Assembly: GCF_000972865.1 (NCBI RefSeq)
Contig: NZ_CP011144.1
Location: forward strand, 930,001 to 994,000
Reading direction: 5' to 3'
Length of the DNA: 64,000 bases
DNA from: Pseudoxanthomonas suwonensis
Lineage (GTDB): Bacteria; Pseudomonadota; Gammaproteobacteria; Xanthomonadales; Xanthomonadaceae
Part shown: piece by piece, positions 29,114-37,455 of the stretch
How the letters are laid out: each line of letters opens with the position of its first letter
Position numbering within the stretch: position 1 is the first letter of the stretch
Position numbers and translations under genes: made by a program
Notes under the pieces: model-generated
Database searches by the model: none
The model's input: the letters and a program-made list of their open reading frames with translations, nothing else
Told to the model about the DNA's origin: nothing

Positions 29114-29176
29114 ATCGCAGGCTTGCGGGACTTGCGGTTGCCGGGAAGCTCTACGCGCCTGGTTGTGGGAAAACTG

Positions 29177-31312
29177 TCAGGCCGCCGCGTAACGCGTTGC
29201 GCCGCCGACCCAGCGCGCGACCACCCGGTCGGCCAGTTCTGGCGCCTGCGCCAGCAGCCGGTCGGCCGCCGCGTGCACCTGCGGCAGAAGGCCCGCGTCG
29301 CGCGCCAGGTCGGCGATGCGGAACGCGGCCAGGCCGGTCTGGCGGGTACCGAGCAGCTCGCCCGGGCCGCGCAACTCCAGGTCCTTCTCGGCGATGACGA
29401 AACCGTCGTTGGTCTGGCGCAATACCTCCAGCCGCTGCCGCGCCATCTGCGACAGCGGCGGCTGGTACAGCAGCACGCAGCTGGACGCCGCCGCGCCGCG
29501 GCCGACGCGCCCGCGCAGCTGGTGCAGCTGCGCCAGGCCCAGGCGCTCGGCGTTCTCCACGATCATCAGCGACGCGTTGGGCACGTCCACCCCGACCTCG
29601 ATCACCGTGGTGGCGACCAGCAGGCCGAGCGCACCGTCCTTGAACGCACGCATGGTCGCCTGCTTCTCGGACGCCTTCATCCGGCCGTGGACCAGGCCCA
29701 CGCGCACCCCGGGCAACTGCTGCGAGAGCTGCTCGAAGGTGCGTTCGGCCGCCTGTGCCTGCAGGCGCATGCCCTGCCCCGGCTTGCCGTCGTCCTCCTG
29801 CTCCTCGATCAGGGTGCATACCCAGTACGCCTGCCGACTCTCCGCACAGGCGGCACGGATGCGCTCGACCAGTTCGGGCCGGCGCTCGGCGCTCACCGCC
29901 ACGGTCTGCACCGGCGTGCGTCCCGGCGGCAGCTCGTCGATCGCCGACACGTCCAGGTCGGCATAGGCGGTCATCGCCAGGGTGCGCGGGATCGGCGTGG
30001 CGGTCATCACCAGCTGGTGCGGCACGTGGCCGTGCGCGGGTCCCTTGTCGCGCAGCGCCAGGCGCTGCTGCACGCCGAAGCGGTGCTGCTCGTCGACGAT
30101 CACCAGGGCCAGGTCGTGGAAGGCCACGCCCTCCTGCATCAGCGCATGGGTGCCGACCACGACCTGGGCCGTGCCGGAGGCCACCTCCGCCAGCGCCGCC
30201 GCGCGCGCCTTGCCGGTGACCTTGCCAGCCAGCCAGGCCACGCGGATGCCCAGCGGCTCCAGCCACGTGCGCAGGTTGGCCAGGTGCTGCTCGGCCAGCA
30301 GTTCGGTCGGCGCGGCCAGCGCAACCTGGCAGCCGCGTTCCACCGCCAGGGTCGCCGCCAGCGCGGCGACCACGGTCTTGCCGGAACCGACGTCGCCCTG
30401 CACCAGCCGCTGCATCGGCACGGGCAGGGCCAGGTCGGCGCGGACCTGCGCGAATACGCGCTGCTGGGCACCGGTGAGCTTGAACGGAAGGCCCTGCTGC
30501 AGCCGTCGCGCCAGCTTGCCGGGTCCATCGAGCGCACGCGCGCTGAGTTGCTGCTGCGCCAGCCGCTGCCGGCGCAGGCTCAGGTGGTGGGCCAGCAGTT
30601 CCTCCAGCGCCAGGCGACGCTGCGCCGGGTGGGTGCCGGCGGCCAGCGCAGCCAGGTCGGCGTCGGGCGGTGGCCGGTGCAGGGCCAGCAGCGACTCGCG
30701 CAGGCCCGGCAGGCCGGCGAGGCCCGGCAACGACGCCGGCAACAGCTCCAGCGCAGCCGCGTCGGGCAGCAGGTCCAGCGCCTGCCCGATCAGCCGCCGC
30801 AGCGTCGCCGGGCCCACGCCCTCGATCGCCGGATAGACCGGATCGAGCGAATCGCCCAGCGCCGCCGCCTCGTCCTCGCCCAGCACCCGGTAGTTGGGAT
30901 GCACGATCTCCAGCCCGTGCTGGCCGGGACGCGGCGTGCCGAAGCAGCGCAGGCGCACGCCGGGCCGGAACTGCGCCACCTGCGCGGCGCGGAAATGGAA
31001 GAAGCGCAGCACCAGCGTGGCGCGCGAGCCGTCGCCGACGGCGACGCGGAGCACCGGCCGGTAGCGGAAACCGCGCTCGACCGCTTCGACCGTGCCCTCT
31101 ACCTGCGCCGGCATGCCCGCGCGCAGGTCGCGGATCGGGGTCAGCCGGGTGCGGTCCTCGTAGCGCAGCGGCAGGTGCAGCCACAGGTCCTGGACCGTGG
31201 CCAGGCCGCGCGCGGCCAGCTTCTCGGCAACGCTGGCGCCGACGCCGCGCAGCGCCGACACCGGCGTGGCGCCACCGGCCAGTGCGGGCGCGGCCTGCCG
31301 GGTCGCCCTCAC
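29177..31312 (-). CDS. recG: ATP-dependent DNA helicase RecG
   Basis: 711 residues from GTG 31312. The N-terminal wedge/OB domain (about 50-200) is followed by helicase motor motifs: Walker A GDVGSGKTVVAAL, motif II VDEQHRFGVQQR, motif III MTATPIPRTLAM, and the C-terminal QLRGRVGRG with a TRG-like end (LELRGPGELLGTRQTGL). RecG remodels stalled forks and branched DNA. The start is 17 bases after the ridA stop, so the two genes are probably co-transcribed. Confidence 0.96.
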   Translation of the reverse strand: MRATRQAAPALAGGATPVSALRGVGASVAEKLAARGLATVQDLWLHLPLRYEDRTRLTPIRDLRAGMPAQVEGTVEAVERGFRYRPVLRVAVGDGSRATLVLRFFHFRAAQVAQFRPGVRLRCFGTPRPGQHGLEIVHPNYRVLGEDEAAALGDSLDPVYPAIEGVGPATLRRLIGQALDLLPDAAALELLPASLPGLAGLPGLRESLLALHRPPPDADLAALAAGTHPAQRRLALEELLAHHLSLRRQRLAQQQLSARALDGPGKLARRLQQGLPFKLTGAQQRVFAQVRADLALPVPMQRLVQGDVGSGKTVVAALAATLAVERGCQVALAAPTELLAEQHLANLRTWLEPLGIRVAWLAGKVTGKARAAALAEVASGTAQVVVGTHALMQEGVAFHDLALVIVDEQHRFGVQQRLALRDKGPAHGHVPHQLVMTATPIPRTLAMTAYADLDVSAIDELPPGRTPVQTVAVSAERRPELVERIRAACAESRQAYWVCTLIEEQEDDGKPGQGMRLQAQAAERTFEQLSQQLPGVRVGLVHGRMKASEKQATMRAFKDGALGLLVATTVIEVGVDVPNASLMIVENAERLGLAQLHQLRGRVGRGAAASSCVLLYQPPLSQMARQRLEVLRQTNDGFVIAEKDLELRGPGELLGTRQTGLAAFRIADLARDAGLLPQVHAAADRLLAQAPELADRVVARWVGGATRYAAA

Positions 31313-31328
31313 GCGCGCGCCAGCCGGA

Positions 31329-31709
31329 TCAGTCGAGCACCATCACCGCATCGGCCTCGAACGCCACGCCCTTGGGCAGCGCGGAGACGCCGATGGTCGA
31401 GCGCGCCGGGAACGGCGCGGAGAAATATTCCTGCATCACTGCGTTGACCGCGGCGAACTGCGACAGGTCGGTCAGGTACAGGCCCAGGCGCACGATCCGG
31501 TCCAGCGAGCCGCCGGCGGCCTCGGCCACCGCCCTGAGGTTGTCGAACACCTGCCGTGCCTGCGCGCTGATGTCGCCCTCGACCACCTCGCCGGTGGCCG
31601 GCACCAGCGGTATCTGCCCGGAGAAGTACACGGTGTTGCCGCTGCGCACGGCCTGGGAATAGGGGCCGATGGCGGCGGGGGCATGTTCGGTCTGGATGAT
31701 CTGGGCCAT
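31329..31709 (-). CDS. ridA: RidA family enamine/imine deaminase
   Basis: 126 residues, normal for the YjgF/YER057c/UK114 family. The conserved IGPYSQAVRSGNTVYFSGQIPL and PARSTIGVSALPKGVAFEADAVMV stretches are present, including the substrate-binding arginine. It clears reactive enamines made by PLP enzymes. The order spoT-ridA-recG is usual in related genomes, although 196 bases with a CCCTCCCC dyad separate it from spoT here. Confidence 0.95.
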   Translation of the reverse strand: MAQIIQTEHAPAAIGPYSQAVRSGNTVYFSGQIPLVPATGEVVEGDISAQARQVFDNLRAVAEAAGGSLDRIVRLGLYLTDLSQFAAVNAVMQEYFSAPFPARSTIGVSALPKGVAFEADAVMVLD

Positions 31710-31810
31710 GAGTGGTTCCGGGAAGCGGGAGGCTGGAGCGGGATTTTAGCGTCGTTCGGCTGCGGCGGCCGGGTGGTGGCGTCGCATCGGTGTGGCGGTG
31801 CTGAGCAAGA

Positions 31811-31859
31811 GCACCCTCCCCGGCCCTCCCCGTCGCACTGCGTACGAAAGGGAGGGGGG
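31811..31859. repeat. CCCTCCCC-type dyad, copy 3
   Basis: CACCCTCCCCGGCCCTCCCC, a short centre and GGGAGGGGGG, in the ridA-spoT gap 47 bases past the spoT stop; on the minus strand it could also act as a terminator. Confidence 0.55.
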
Positions 31860-31905
31860 AAAGGCGCAAGCCAGGCATCGACTTCCGGGCACCATCCGCA
31901 GCGCG

Positions 31906-34077
31906 CTACTGCCGGCGCACGCCCTGCACGACATTGAGCCGGCGCAGGCGGCGGATCACCTCGGCCAGGTGGTTGCGGTCGCGGACCTGGATGGCGAAGC
32001 GCAGCTGCGCGGCGTTCACGTCGCGGTCCAGGTAGTCGACCCGTTCGATGTTGGACTGGCTCTGCGCCACCGCCGCGGCCAGCTGCGCCAGCACGCCGGT
32101 ATGGTTCTCCACGTCGACGATCAGCGAGGCGTCGTAGTCGCCGGTGACGTTCGGATCCCAGTCGATCGGCACCCAGCGCTCGGGCGACTTGCGGAACTCG
32201 GCCAGGTTCGGGCAATCCATGCGGTGCACCACCACGCCCTTGCCGGCGGTGTGGTAGCCCATGATCTCGTCGCCGGGAATCGGCTGGCAGCAGTTGGCGA
32301 AGCTGACCACCCCGCCCTCGGTGCCGTTGATCAGGATCTTCTCCTGGGAATGCTTGGAATGGCCGCCGCCGCGCAGTTCGGCGTAGGCCATCAGCGCCTG
32401 CGCGGCCTGGCTGGGCATCCAGTTGCCCAGCGCCACGTCGGCCAGGAACGACTCCAGCCGCGGGAAGCGGTGCTCGGCCAGGAACGACTCCAGGCGCCGC
32501 GCCGGCAGCTTCTCCAGCGAACTGCCCATCGCCTCCAGCGCGCGGTCCAGCATGCGGTGGCCCAGCTGCACCGCGTCCTCGTGCTCGAGCTGCTTGAGCT
32601 GGTGGCGGATCGCGGTGCGCGCCTTGCTGGTGACCACGAACTCCAGCCACTGCGGCTTGGGAGCGGCCGACTTGGCGGCGATGATCTCCACCGTCTGCCC
32701 GCTCGACAGCTTGGTCCGCAGCGGCACCAGTTTCTTGTCCACGCGTGCGGCCACGGCCTGGTTGCCGACGTCGGTGTGCACCGCGTAGGCGAAGTCCAGC
32801 GCGGTGGAGTTGCGCGGCAGGGCCAGGATCCGGCCCTTGGGTGTGAACAGGTAGACCTCGTCCGGGAACAGGTCGACCTTGACGTTCTCCAGGAACTCCA
32901 GCGAAGAACCGGCCGCGCGCTGCGACTCGATCAGCTCCACGATCCAGGCGTGGGCGCGGCTCTGCGCACTGTTGGGGCCTTCGCCGCCGTGCTTGTAGGT
33001 CCAGTGCGCGGCGATGCCGCGCTCGGCGATCAGGTCCATCTCCTCGGTGCGGATCTGGACCTCGATCGGCGAGCCGTAGGGGCCGAACAGCACCGTGTGC
33101 AGCGACTGGTAGCCGTTGGCCTTGGGGATGGCGATGAAGTCGCGGAAGCGCCCGTCCAGCGGCTTGAACTGCGCGTGCACCGCACCCAGGCCGTGGTAAC
33201 AGTCCGGCACGCTGCGCACGACCACGCGGAAGCCGAACACGTCCATCACCTGGTCGAAGCTTTTGCCCTCGGCCAGCATCTTGTTGTAGATGCTCCACGG
33301 GGTCTTGATCCGGCTGACCAGGCGGTGCTCGAGCCCCTCGCGGGCCAGGCCCTGCGACAACTGCACCTCGACCTGGGCCATCGACTCGCGCCGCACCACC
33401 GGCTGGCTGCGGATGTGCTTCTCGATGATCGCGTGGCGCCACGGGTGCAGCGCGCGGAAGCCCAGGTTCTGCAACTCGGACTTGACCAGGCTCATGCCCA
33501 GGCGCTGGGCGATCGGCGCGTAGATCTCCAGCGTCTCGCGGGCGATGCGGGTGCGCGCCTCGGCGCTCTGCGCGCCCAGGGTGCGCATGTTGTGCAGGCG
33601 GTCGGCCAGCTTGATCATGATCACGCGCAGGTCGCGCGACATGGCCAGCAGCATCTTGCGGAAGCTCTCGGCGGCCGCCTCCTGGCGGTCGCGGAACTTG
33701 AGCTTGTCCAGCTTGGTGACGCCGTCGACCAGCTCGGCCACGTCCTCGCCGAACTGGCCGGCGATCTCCTCGCGGCGCAGCGGGGTGTCCTCGATGGTGT
33801 CGTGCAGGATCGCCGCGATCAGCGTCTCCACGTCCAGGCCGAGCTCGGCCAGTACGCCTGCCACCGCCACCGGATGGGTGATGTAGGGCTCGCCCGATTT
33901 GCGGGTCTGCCCGGCGTGGGCGGCGGCGCCGACGCGCCAGGCCTCGCGCAACAGCGGCAGCTGTTCACGCGGCAGGTAGGAGGCGGCCCGCTCCAGTTCG
34001 AGGACGTAGTCCGGCACCGCGTCGCCGGCGGGCGGCGAGGCGGTGGCGACTGCCTGGGCGGAATGGCCTGGGTTCAT
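31906..34077 (-). CDS. spoT: bifunctional (p)ppGpp synthetase/hydrolase SpoT
   Basis: 723 residues. The hydrolase domain is intact, with the HD motif in ILHDTIEDTPL and the histidine at YITHPVAVAGVLAEL. The synthetase domain has RFRDFIAIPKANGYQSLHT, i.e. the R-x-x-D form of the acidic/basic signature that marks bifunctional Rel/SpoT rather than RelA. TGS (FTPKGRILALPRNSTALDFA) and a C-terminal ACT domain follow. It makes and breaks the alarmone (p)ppGpp. The relA gene lies only about 400 bases upstream, across a cluster of repeats. Confidence 0.96.
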   Translation of the reverse strand: MNPGHSAQAVATASPPAGDAVPDYVLELERAASYLPREQLPLLREAWRVGAAAHAGQTRKSGEPYITHPVAVAGVLAELGLDVETLIAAILHDTIEDTPLRREEIAGQFGEDVAELVDGVTKLDKLKFRDRQEAAAESFRKMLLAMSRDLRVIMIKLADRLHNMRTLGAQSAEARTRIARETLEIYAPIAQRLGMSLVKSELQNLGFRALHPWRHAIIEKHIRSQPVVRRESMAQVEVQLSQGLAREGLEHRLVSRIKTPWSIYNKMLAEGKSFDQVMDVFGFRVVVRSVPDCYHGLGAVHAQFKPLDGRFRDFIAIPKANGYQSLHTVLFGPYGSPIEVQIRTEEMDLIAERGIAAHWTYKHGGEGPNSAQSRAHAWIVELIESQRAAGSSLEFLENVKVDLFPDEVYLFTPKGRILALPRNSTALDFAYAVHTDVGNQAVAARVDKKLVPLRTKLSSGQTVEIIAAKSAAPKPQWLEFVVTSKARTAIRHQLKQLEHEDAVQLGHRMLDRALEAMGSSLEKLPARRLESFLAEHRFPRLESFLADVALGNWMPSQAAQALMAYAELRGGGHSKHSQEKILINGTEGGVVSFANCCQPIPGDEIMGYHTAGKGVVVHRMDCPNLAEFRKSPERWVPIDWDPNVTGDYDASLIVDVENHTGVLAQLAAAVAQSQSNIERVDYLDRDVNAAQLRFAIQVRDRNHLAEVIRRLRRLNVVQGVRRQ

Positions 34078-34179
34078 GGAGAAAGACTATGCCAGCGCCC
34101 TGTCGGCGGCAAACCTGAAGGCTCGCCACCTGGCGCTACCGTGATCACGATCGATGCCTGCCGGCCGTTCCGTAGTGGC

Positions 34180-34269
34180 TGTGGGAGCCCCGCGCTGCGC
34201 GGGTATCGGAACCACGGGGGCGCTGCTGGACCGGCGGCGTCGGGTCGCCGGCTGAACCCGGCTCCTACA
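34180..34269. repeat. REP-type palindrome, copy 5
   Basis: Starts TGTGGGAGCC and ends GAACCCGGCTCCTACA, with the GGCGTCGGGTCGCCGGCTG right half typical of this window. Confidence 0.8.
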
Positions 34270-34296
34270 ACGGCGGGGCGATCGCCTTTTTGGGAA

Positions 34297-34459
34297 GCCG
34301 GCGATACGGTCGTCGGAAACATGGGAGCGCCCTAATGGGGTCAGGTTCATTTTTCCTGGGAAAAATGAACCTGACCCCATTAGGGCGTGGAACGTCGGAA
34401 GTCTTGAAGGCGACGCCTGGGCCGATGGCGTCGCGTCGCGGGCAAGCCCGGCTCCTGCA
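34297..34459. repeat. REP-type palindrome, copy 6, interrupted
   Basis: The left part (to 34327, with GGTCGTCGGAAACATGGGAGC) and the right part (34388-34459, GGCGACGCCTGGGCC to GGCTCCTGCA) look like one REP split by the inserted palindrome. Confidence 0.55.
34328..34387. repeat. perfect 60-bp palindrome of the GGGGTCAGG family
   Basis: Two perfect 29-base arms (34328-34356 and 34359-34387) with a two-base loop. The core AATGGGGTCAGGTTCATTTT is shared with elements at 39545, 40772 and 58545. Inserted in a REP. Confidence 0.9.
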
Positions 34460-34482
34460 AACAGCGGCTGGCCGATGGCTGG

Positions 34483-36699
34483 TCAGCCCAGGCGCTGCGC
34501 GCGCTCCACCCCGGGCAGCGCGTCCAGCTTGCCGAGCAGGGTCGACAGCTGGCCGTAGTCGGCCACGCGCAGGCGCATGCGCAGTTGGACCCGGCCGTCG
34601 GCGCGCACGTCGCTGCGGATGTCGGCCACGTGCGCGTCCTCCTGGGCGATCAGCGTGGTCACGTCCTTCAGCAGCCACTTGCGGTCCACCCCGCTGACCG
34701 CCACGTCGACCTCGTAGCCGCCGCCGGCCGCGCCCCACTCCACCGGCAGCACCCGCTGCGGCTGGGCCGCCGCCAGGCGCGCGAACGCGGCACAGTCGGC
34801 GCGGTGCACGGTGACGCCACGGGCGCGGGTCAGGTAGCCGGCGATCGGCTCGCCCGGCACCGGCTGGCAGCAGCGCGCCAGCTGCACCAGCAGGTTGCCC
34901 ACGCCCTGCACGGTGAAGCCGGCGTCGGCTTTCTTCTTCCGCGCCTGGCGCGGTACCGGGCGCGCGGCCTGCGCCGCGGCCGGCTGCGGCGCGGCGGCAC
35001 GCTCCAGTTCGTGCAGCGAGCGGCCGACCTGGTGCGGGCCGACGTCGCCCAGCGCCACCTGGATGTACAGGTCGTCCACGCTCTCGGCATGGAACTTCTT
35101 CGCCACCGGCACCAGGTCGGCATGGTGCAGTCCCAGCCGCTTGAGCTCGCGCTCGAGCATCTCGCGCCCGGCCTGGACGTTGCGCGAGCGGTCCAGCTTG
35201 TGGAACCAGGCGCGCACCTTGTCGCGCGAGCGGCCGCTGGCCAGGTAGCCGTTGGCCGGCAGCAGCCAGTCGCGGCGCGGGTCCGGTTCCTTGCCGGTCA
35301 TGATCTCGACCCGGTCGCCGCTGCGCAGGCGGTGGCCCAGCGGCACGATCCGGCCGTTGACCTTGGCTCCGCGGTAGCGGTGCCCGACCATGGTGTGCAC
35401 GTGGTAGGCGAAGTCCAGCGGGGTGGCGCCCTGCGGCAGGTCGATCACCTCGCCCTTCGGGGTCAGCGCGTAGACGCGCTCCTCGACCAGTTCGGCATCC
35501 AGCGCTCCGGCCAGGCCCTCGTCGCGGCCGTCGCCGGCCTGCTCCAGCAGCTGCCGCATCCAGGCGATCTTGCGCTCGAACGCGCGCCCGGCGCCCTTGC
35601 CGGCGGCGCTGCCGCCGGTCTCCTTGTAGCGCCAGTGCGCGGCCACGCCGAGTTCGGCCTGCTCGTGCATCTCGCGGGTGCGGATCTGCACCTCCAACGT
35701 GCGCCCCTCCGGCCCGACCACCGCGGTGTGCAGCGAGCTGTAGCCGTTGGGCTTGGGCCGGGCGATGTAGTCGTCGAACTCGCCCGGCACCGGTGCCCAC
35801 AGCGCGTGGACCACGCCCAGCGCGGCGTAGCAGGCGGCGACGTCGTCGACCATCACCCGCACCGCGCGCAGGTCGTAGAGCTTGTCCAGCGGCAGGTGCT
35901 TCTTCTGCATCTTCCGCCAGATGCTGTAGATGTGCTTGGGCCGGCCGCTGATCTCGGATGCGATCCCGTGCGTGGCCAGCACCTTGCCCAGCTGCGCCTT
36001 CACCGCCCTGATGTAGCGCTCGCGGCCGGAGCGAGTTTCGTCCAGTTCGCGGGTCAGGTGGCGGTAGGTGTCCGGCTCGAGGAAGCGGAACGCCAGGTCC
36101 TCCAGCTCCCACTTCAGCTGCCAGATGCCCAGGCGGTTGGCCAGCGGCGCGTGGATGTCGCGGGTGAGCTGGGCCAGCGCGCGGCGTTCGGCCTCGGGCA
36201 GGCGGTCGGCGACGCGCATGCGCGCCAGCTGCCGCGCCAGCAGGATCGGCACCACCCGCAGGTCCTGGATGATCGCCAGCAGCAGCCGGCGCAGGCCCTC
36301 GCCGTTGCGCCCGGCCTCGCGCCCGGCGTGCAGGGCCCAGACCTGGTCGGCCGCGTCCTGGCCCTCGAGCAGGCCGGCCACCGCCGGATGCGCCGCCGCC
36401 ACGGCCTGGGCGGCGGCCGCGCGCAGGCCGGGCAGGTCGAACAGCAGCGCGGCGGCGAGCGCGGGCTCGTCGGCGTCCAGCAGGGCCAGCGCGTGCAGGG
36501 TGTCGGCGATCACCGGCCAGGGCGCACGCTGCGCGTGATCGGCACCCTCGGCGTCCCAGGCCTGCAGCAGGGTCGCGCGCAATGCGCCCGACAGCAGGTC
36601 CGTGGCCGGACCCTGCAGCAAGGCATGCAGACCGTCGATGGCAGAGCGCGACAAGGCCGTTCCGGCGCGTGGGGTTGCGACTACACTAGCGGCCAACAC
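34483..36699 (-). CDS. relA: (p)ppGpp synthetase RelA
   Basis: About 738 residues. The N-terminal hydrolase region is degenerate: where SpoT has HD, this protein reads ALLFDLPGL, so hydrolysis is not expected. The synthetase domain carries EFDDYIARPKPNGYSSLHT, the E-x-D-D form specific to RelA. TGS (YALTPKGEVIDLPQGATPLDFAYHVH) and ACT domains follow. It answers amino-acid starvation at the ribosome. The start is uncertain: GTG 36699 is used; a TTG at 36720 would overlap the divergent gene's start. It is transcribed away from the secreted protein at 36715. Confidence 0.94.
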   Translation of the reverse strand: MLAASVVATPRAGTALSRSAIDGLHALLQGPATDLLSGALRATLLQAWDAEGADHAQRAPWPVIADTLHALALLDADEPALAAALLFDLPGLRAAAAQAVAAAHPAVAGLLEGQDAADQVWALHAGREAGRNGEGLRRLLLAIIQDLRVVPILLARQLARMRVADRLPEAERRALAQLTRDIHAPLANRLGIWQLKWELEDLAFRFLEPDTYRHLTRELDETRSGRERYIRAVKAQLGKVLATHGIASEISGRPKHIYSIWRKMQKKHLPLDKLYDLRAVRVMVDDVAACYAALGVVHALWAPVPGEFDDYIARPKPNGYSSLHTAVVGPEGRTLEVQIRTREMHEQAELGVAAHWRYKETGGSAAGKGAGRAFERKIAWMRQLLEQAGDGRDEGLAGALDAELVEERVYALTPKGEVIDLPQGATPLDFAYHVHTMVGHRYRGAKVNGRIVPLGHRLRSGDRVEIMTGKEPDPRRDWLLPANGYLASGRSRDKVRAWFHKLDRSRNVQAGREMLERELKRLGLHHADLVPVAKKFHAESVDDLYIQVALGDVGPHQVGRSLHELERAAAPQPAAAQAARPVPRQARKKKADAGFTVQGVGNLLVQLARCCQPVPGEPIAGYLTRARGVTVHRADCAAFARLAAAQPQRVLPVEWGAAGGGYEVDVAVSGVDRKWLLKDVTTLIAQEDAHVADIRSDVRADGRVQLRMRLRVADYGQLSTLLGKLDALPGVERAQRLG

Positions 36700-36714
36700 A
36701 CCGGAGGAACAAGC

Positions 36715-37338
36715 ATGCAACGTCGCCTGTCGCCGTTATGCTCCGTCCTGCTGCTGGCGCTCGCCGTGGCCACCTTTGCCCCCGCCGCCGTCGCGCAGTC
36801 GTCCGGCCGCACGGCGATGGAACAGCAGATGACGCCGGAGGAATTCAAGGCCGCCGGACTGCACAAGCTCAGCGCGGAAGAACTGGCGGCGCTGCACGAC
36901 TGGGTCCAGCGGCAGCAGTCCGGCGTGGCCGGCACGGCATCGCCTGCCACGACACCCGCGCCCGCCGCCGCGCCGCTGCCGGCGGATGCGGCCGTCGCCG
37001 CCGGCGCGGCCGCCCTGAGCGCCGCCGAGATCGAACGCATCCGCGAGGAAGCGCGCGAGGAAGGCCGGAAGGAAGTGAAGGAAACGAACCGCGGGTTCTT
37101 CGACTTCGGCTCGGACGAACCGATCAAGAGCACCCTGGTCGGCGAGTTCCGCGGCTTCGCCAAGGGCAACCGCTACACGCTGGCCAACGGCCAGGTCTGG
37201 GAGCAGGTGGAACCGGCGCGGCTGGAGGGCGTGAAGCGGACCGACCCGGCGGTCACGATCAAGCCCGGGCTGCTCAACGTCTGGTTCCTGCGCATCGACG
37301 GCTACAACACGCCGGCCAAGGTGCGACGGATCAAGTAG
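36715..37338 (+). CDS. secreted protein of unknown function
   Basis: 207 residues from ATG 36715, preceded by a good GGAGGAAC ribosome binding site. A signal peptide (MQRRLSPLCSVLLLALAVATF...AVAQ) is followed by a short helical part (MTPEEFKAAGLHKLSAEELAALHDW), an Ala/Pro-rich linker, a charged helix (EIERIREEAREEGRKEVKE) and a C-terminal domain with the pattern STLVGEFRGFAKGNRYTLANGQVWEQVEP...VTIKPGLLNVWFLRIDGYN, which looks like a small beta fold. Comparable proteins occur in Xanthomonas, but no function is known to me. It is divergent from relA with only about 15 bases between starts, so the promoters must overlap the coding ends. Confidence 0.75.
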   Translation: MQRRLSPLCSVLLLALAVATFAPAAVAQSSGRTAMEQQMTPEEFKAAGLHKLSAEELAALHDWVQRQQSGVAGTASPATTPAPAAAPLPADAAVAAGAAALSAAEIERIREEAREEGRKEVKETNRGFFDFGSDEPIKSTLVGEFRGFAKGNRYTLANGQVWEQVEPARLEGVKRTDPAVTIKPGLLNVWFLRIDGYNTPAKVRRIK

Positions 37339-37455
37339 TCGCCGTGGATCACGGCGGCGGCGCGGCGGTTCTCCGTTGCGGCTGCTGCGACGCGCCACGC
37401 CGGCACTCGGGGCCATCCATCATCCCGATGCCCGTGTCGCCGGCCGGCCCGGCAC

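Larger units (their letters stand above)
28426..29176. other. intergenic region with second composite repeat module
   Basis: 751 bases between the nucleoside hydrolase start and the recG stop without a gene. It repeats the module order seen at 7596-8191: 114-bp hairpin, CTTCGATCG linker, REP, AACGGAGCCACGAC linker, 89-bp triple hairpin, hexamer array. The CCCTCCCC part is reduced here. Confidence 0.75.
34078..34482. other. spoT-relA gap filled with REP and palindromic elements
   Basis: 405 bases with no gene: one complete REP (34180-34269), and a second REP (about 34297-34459) split by a perfect 60-bp palindrome (34328-34387). The spoT promoter should lie here but was not recognised. Confidence 0.7.
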
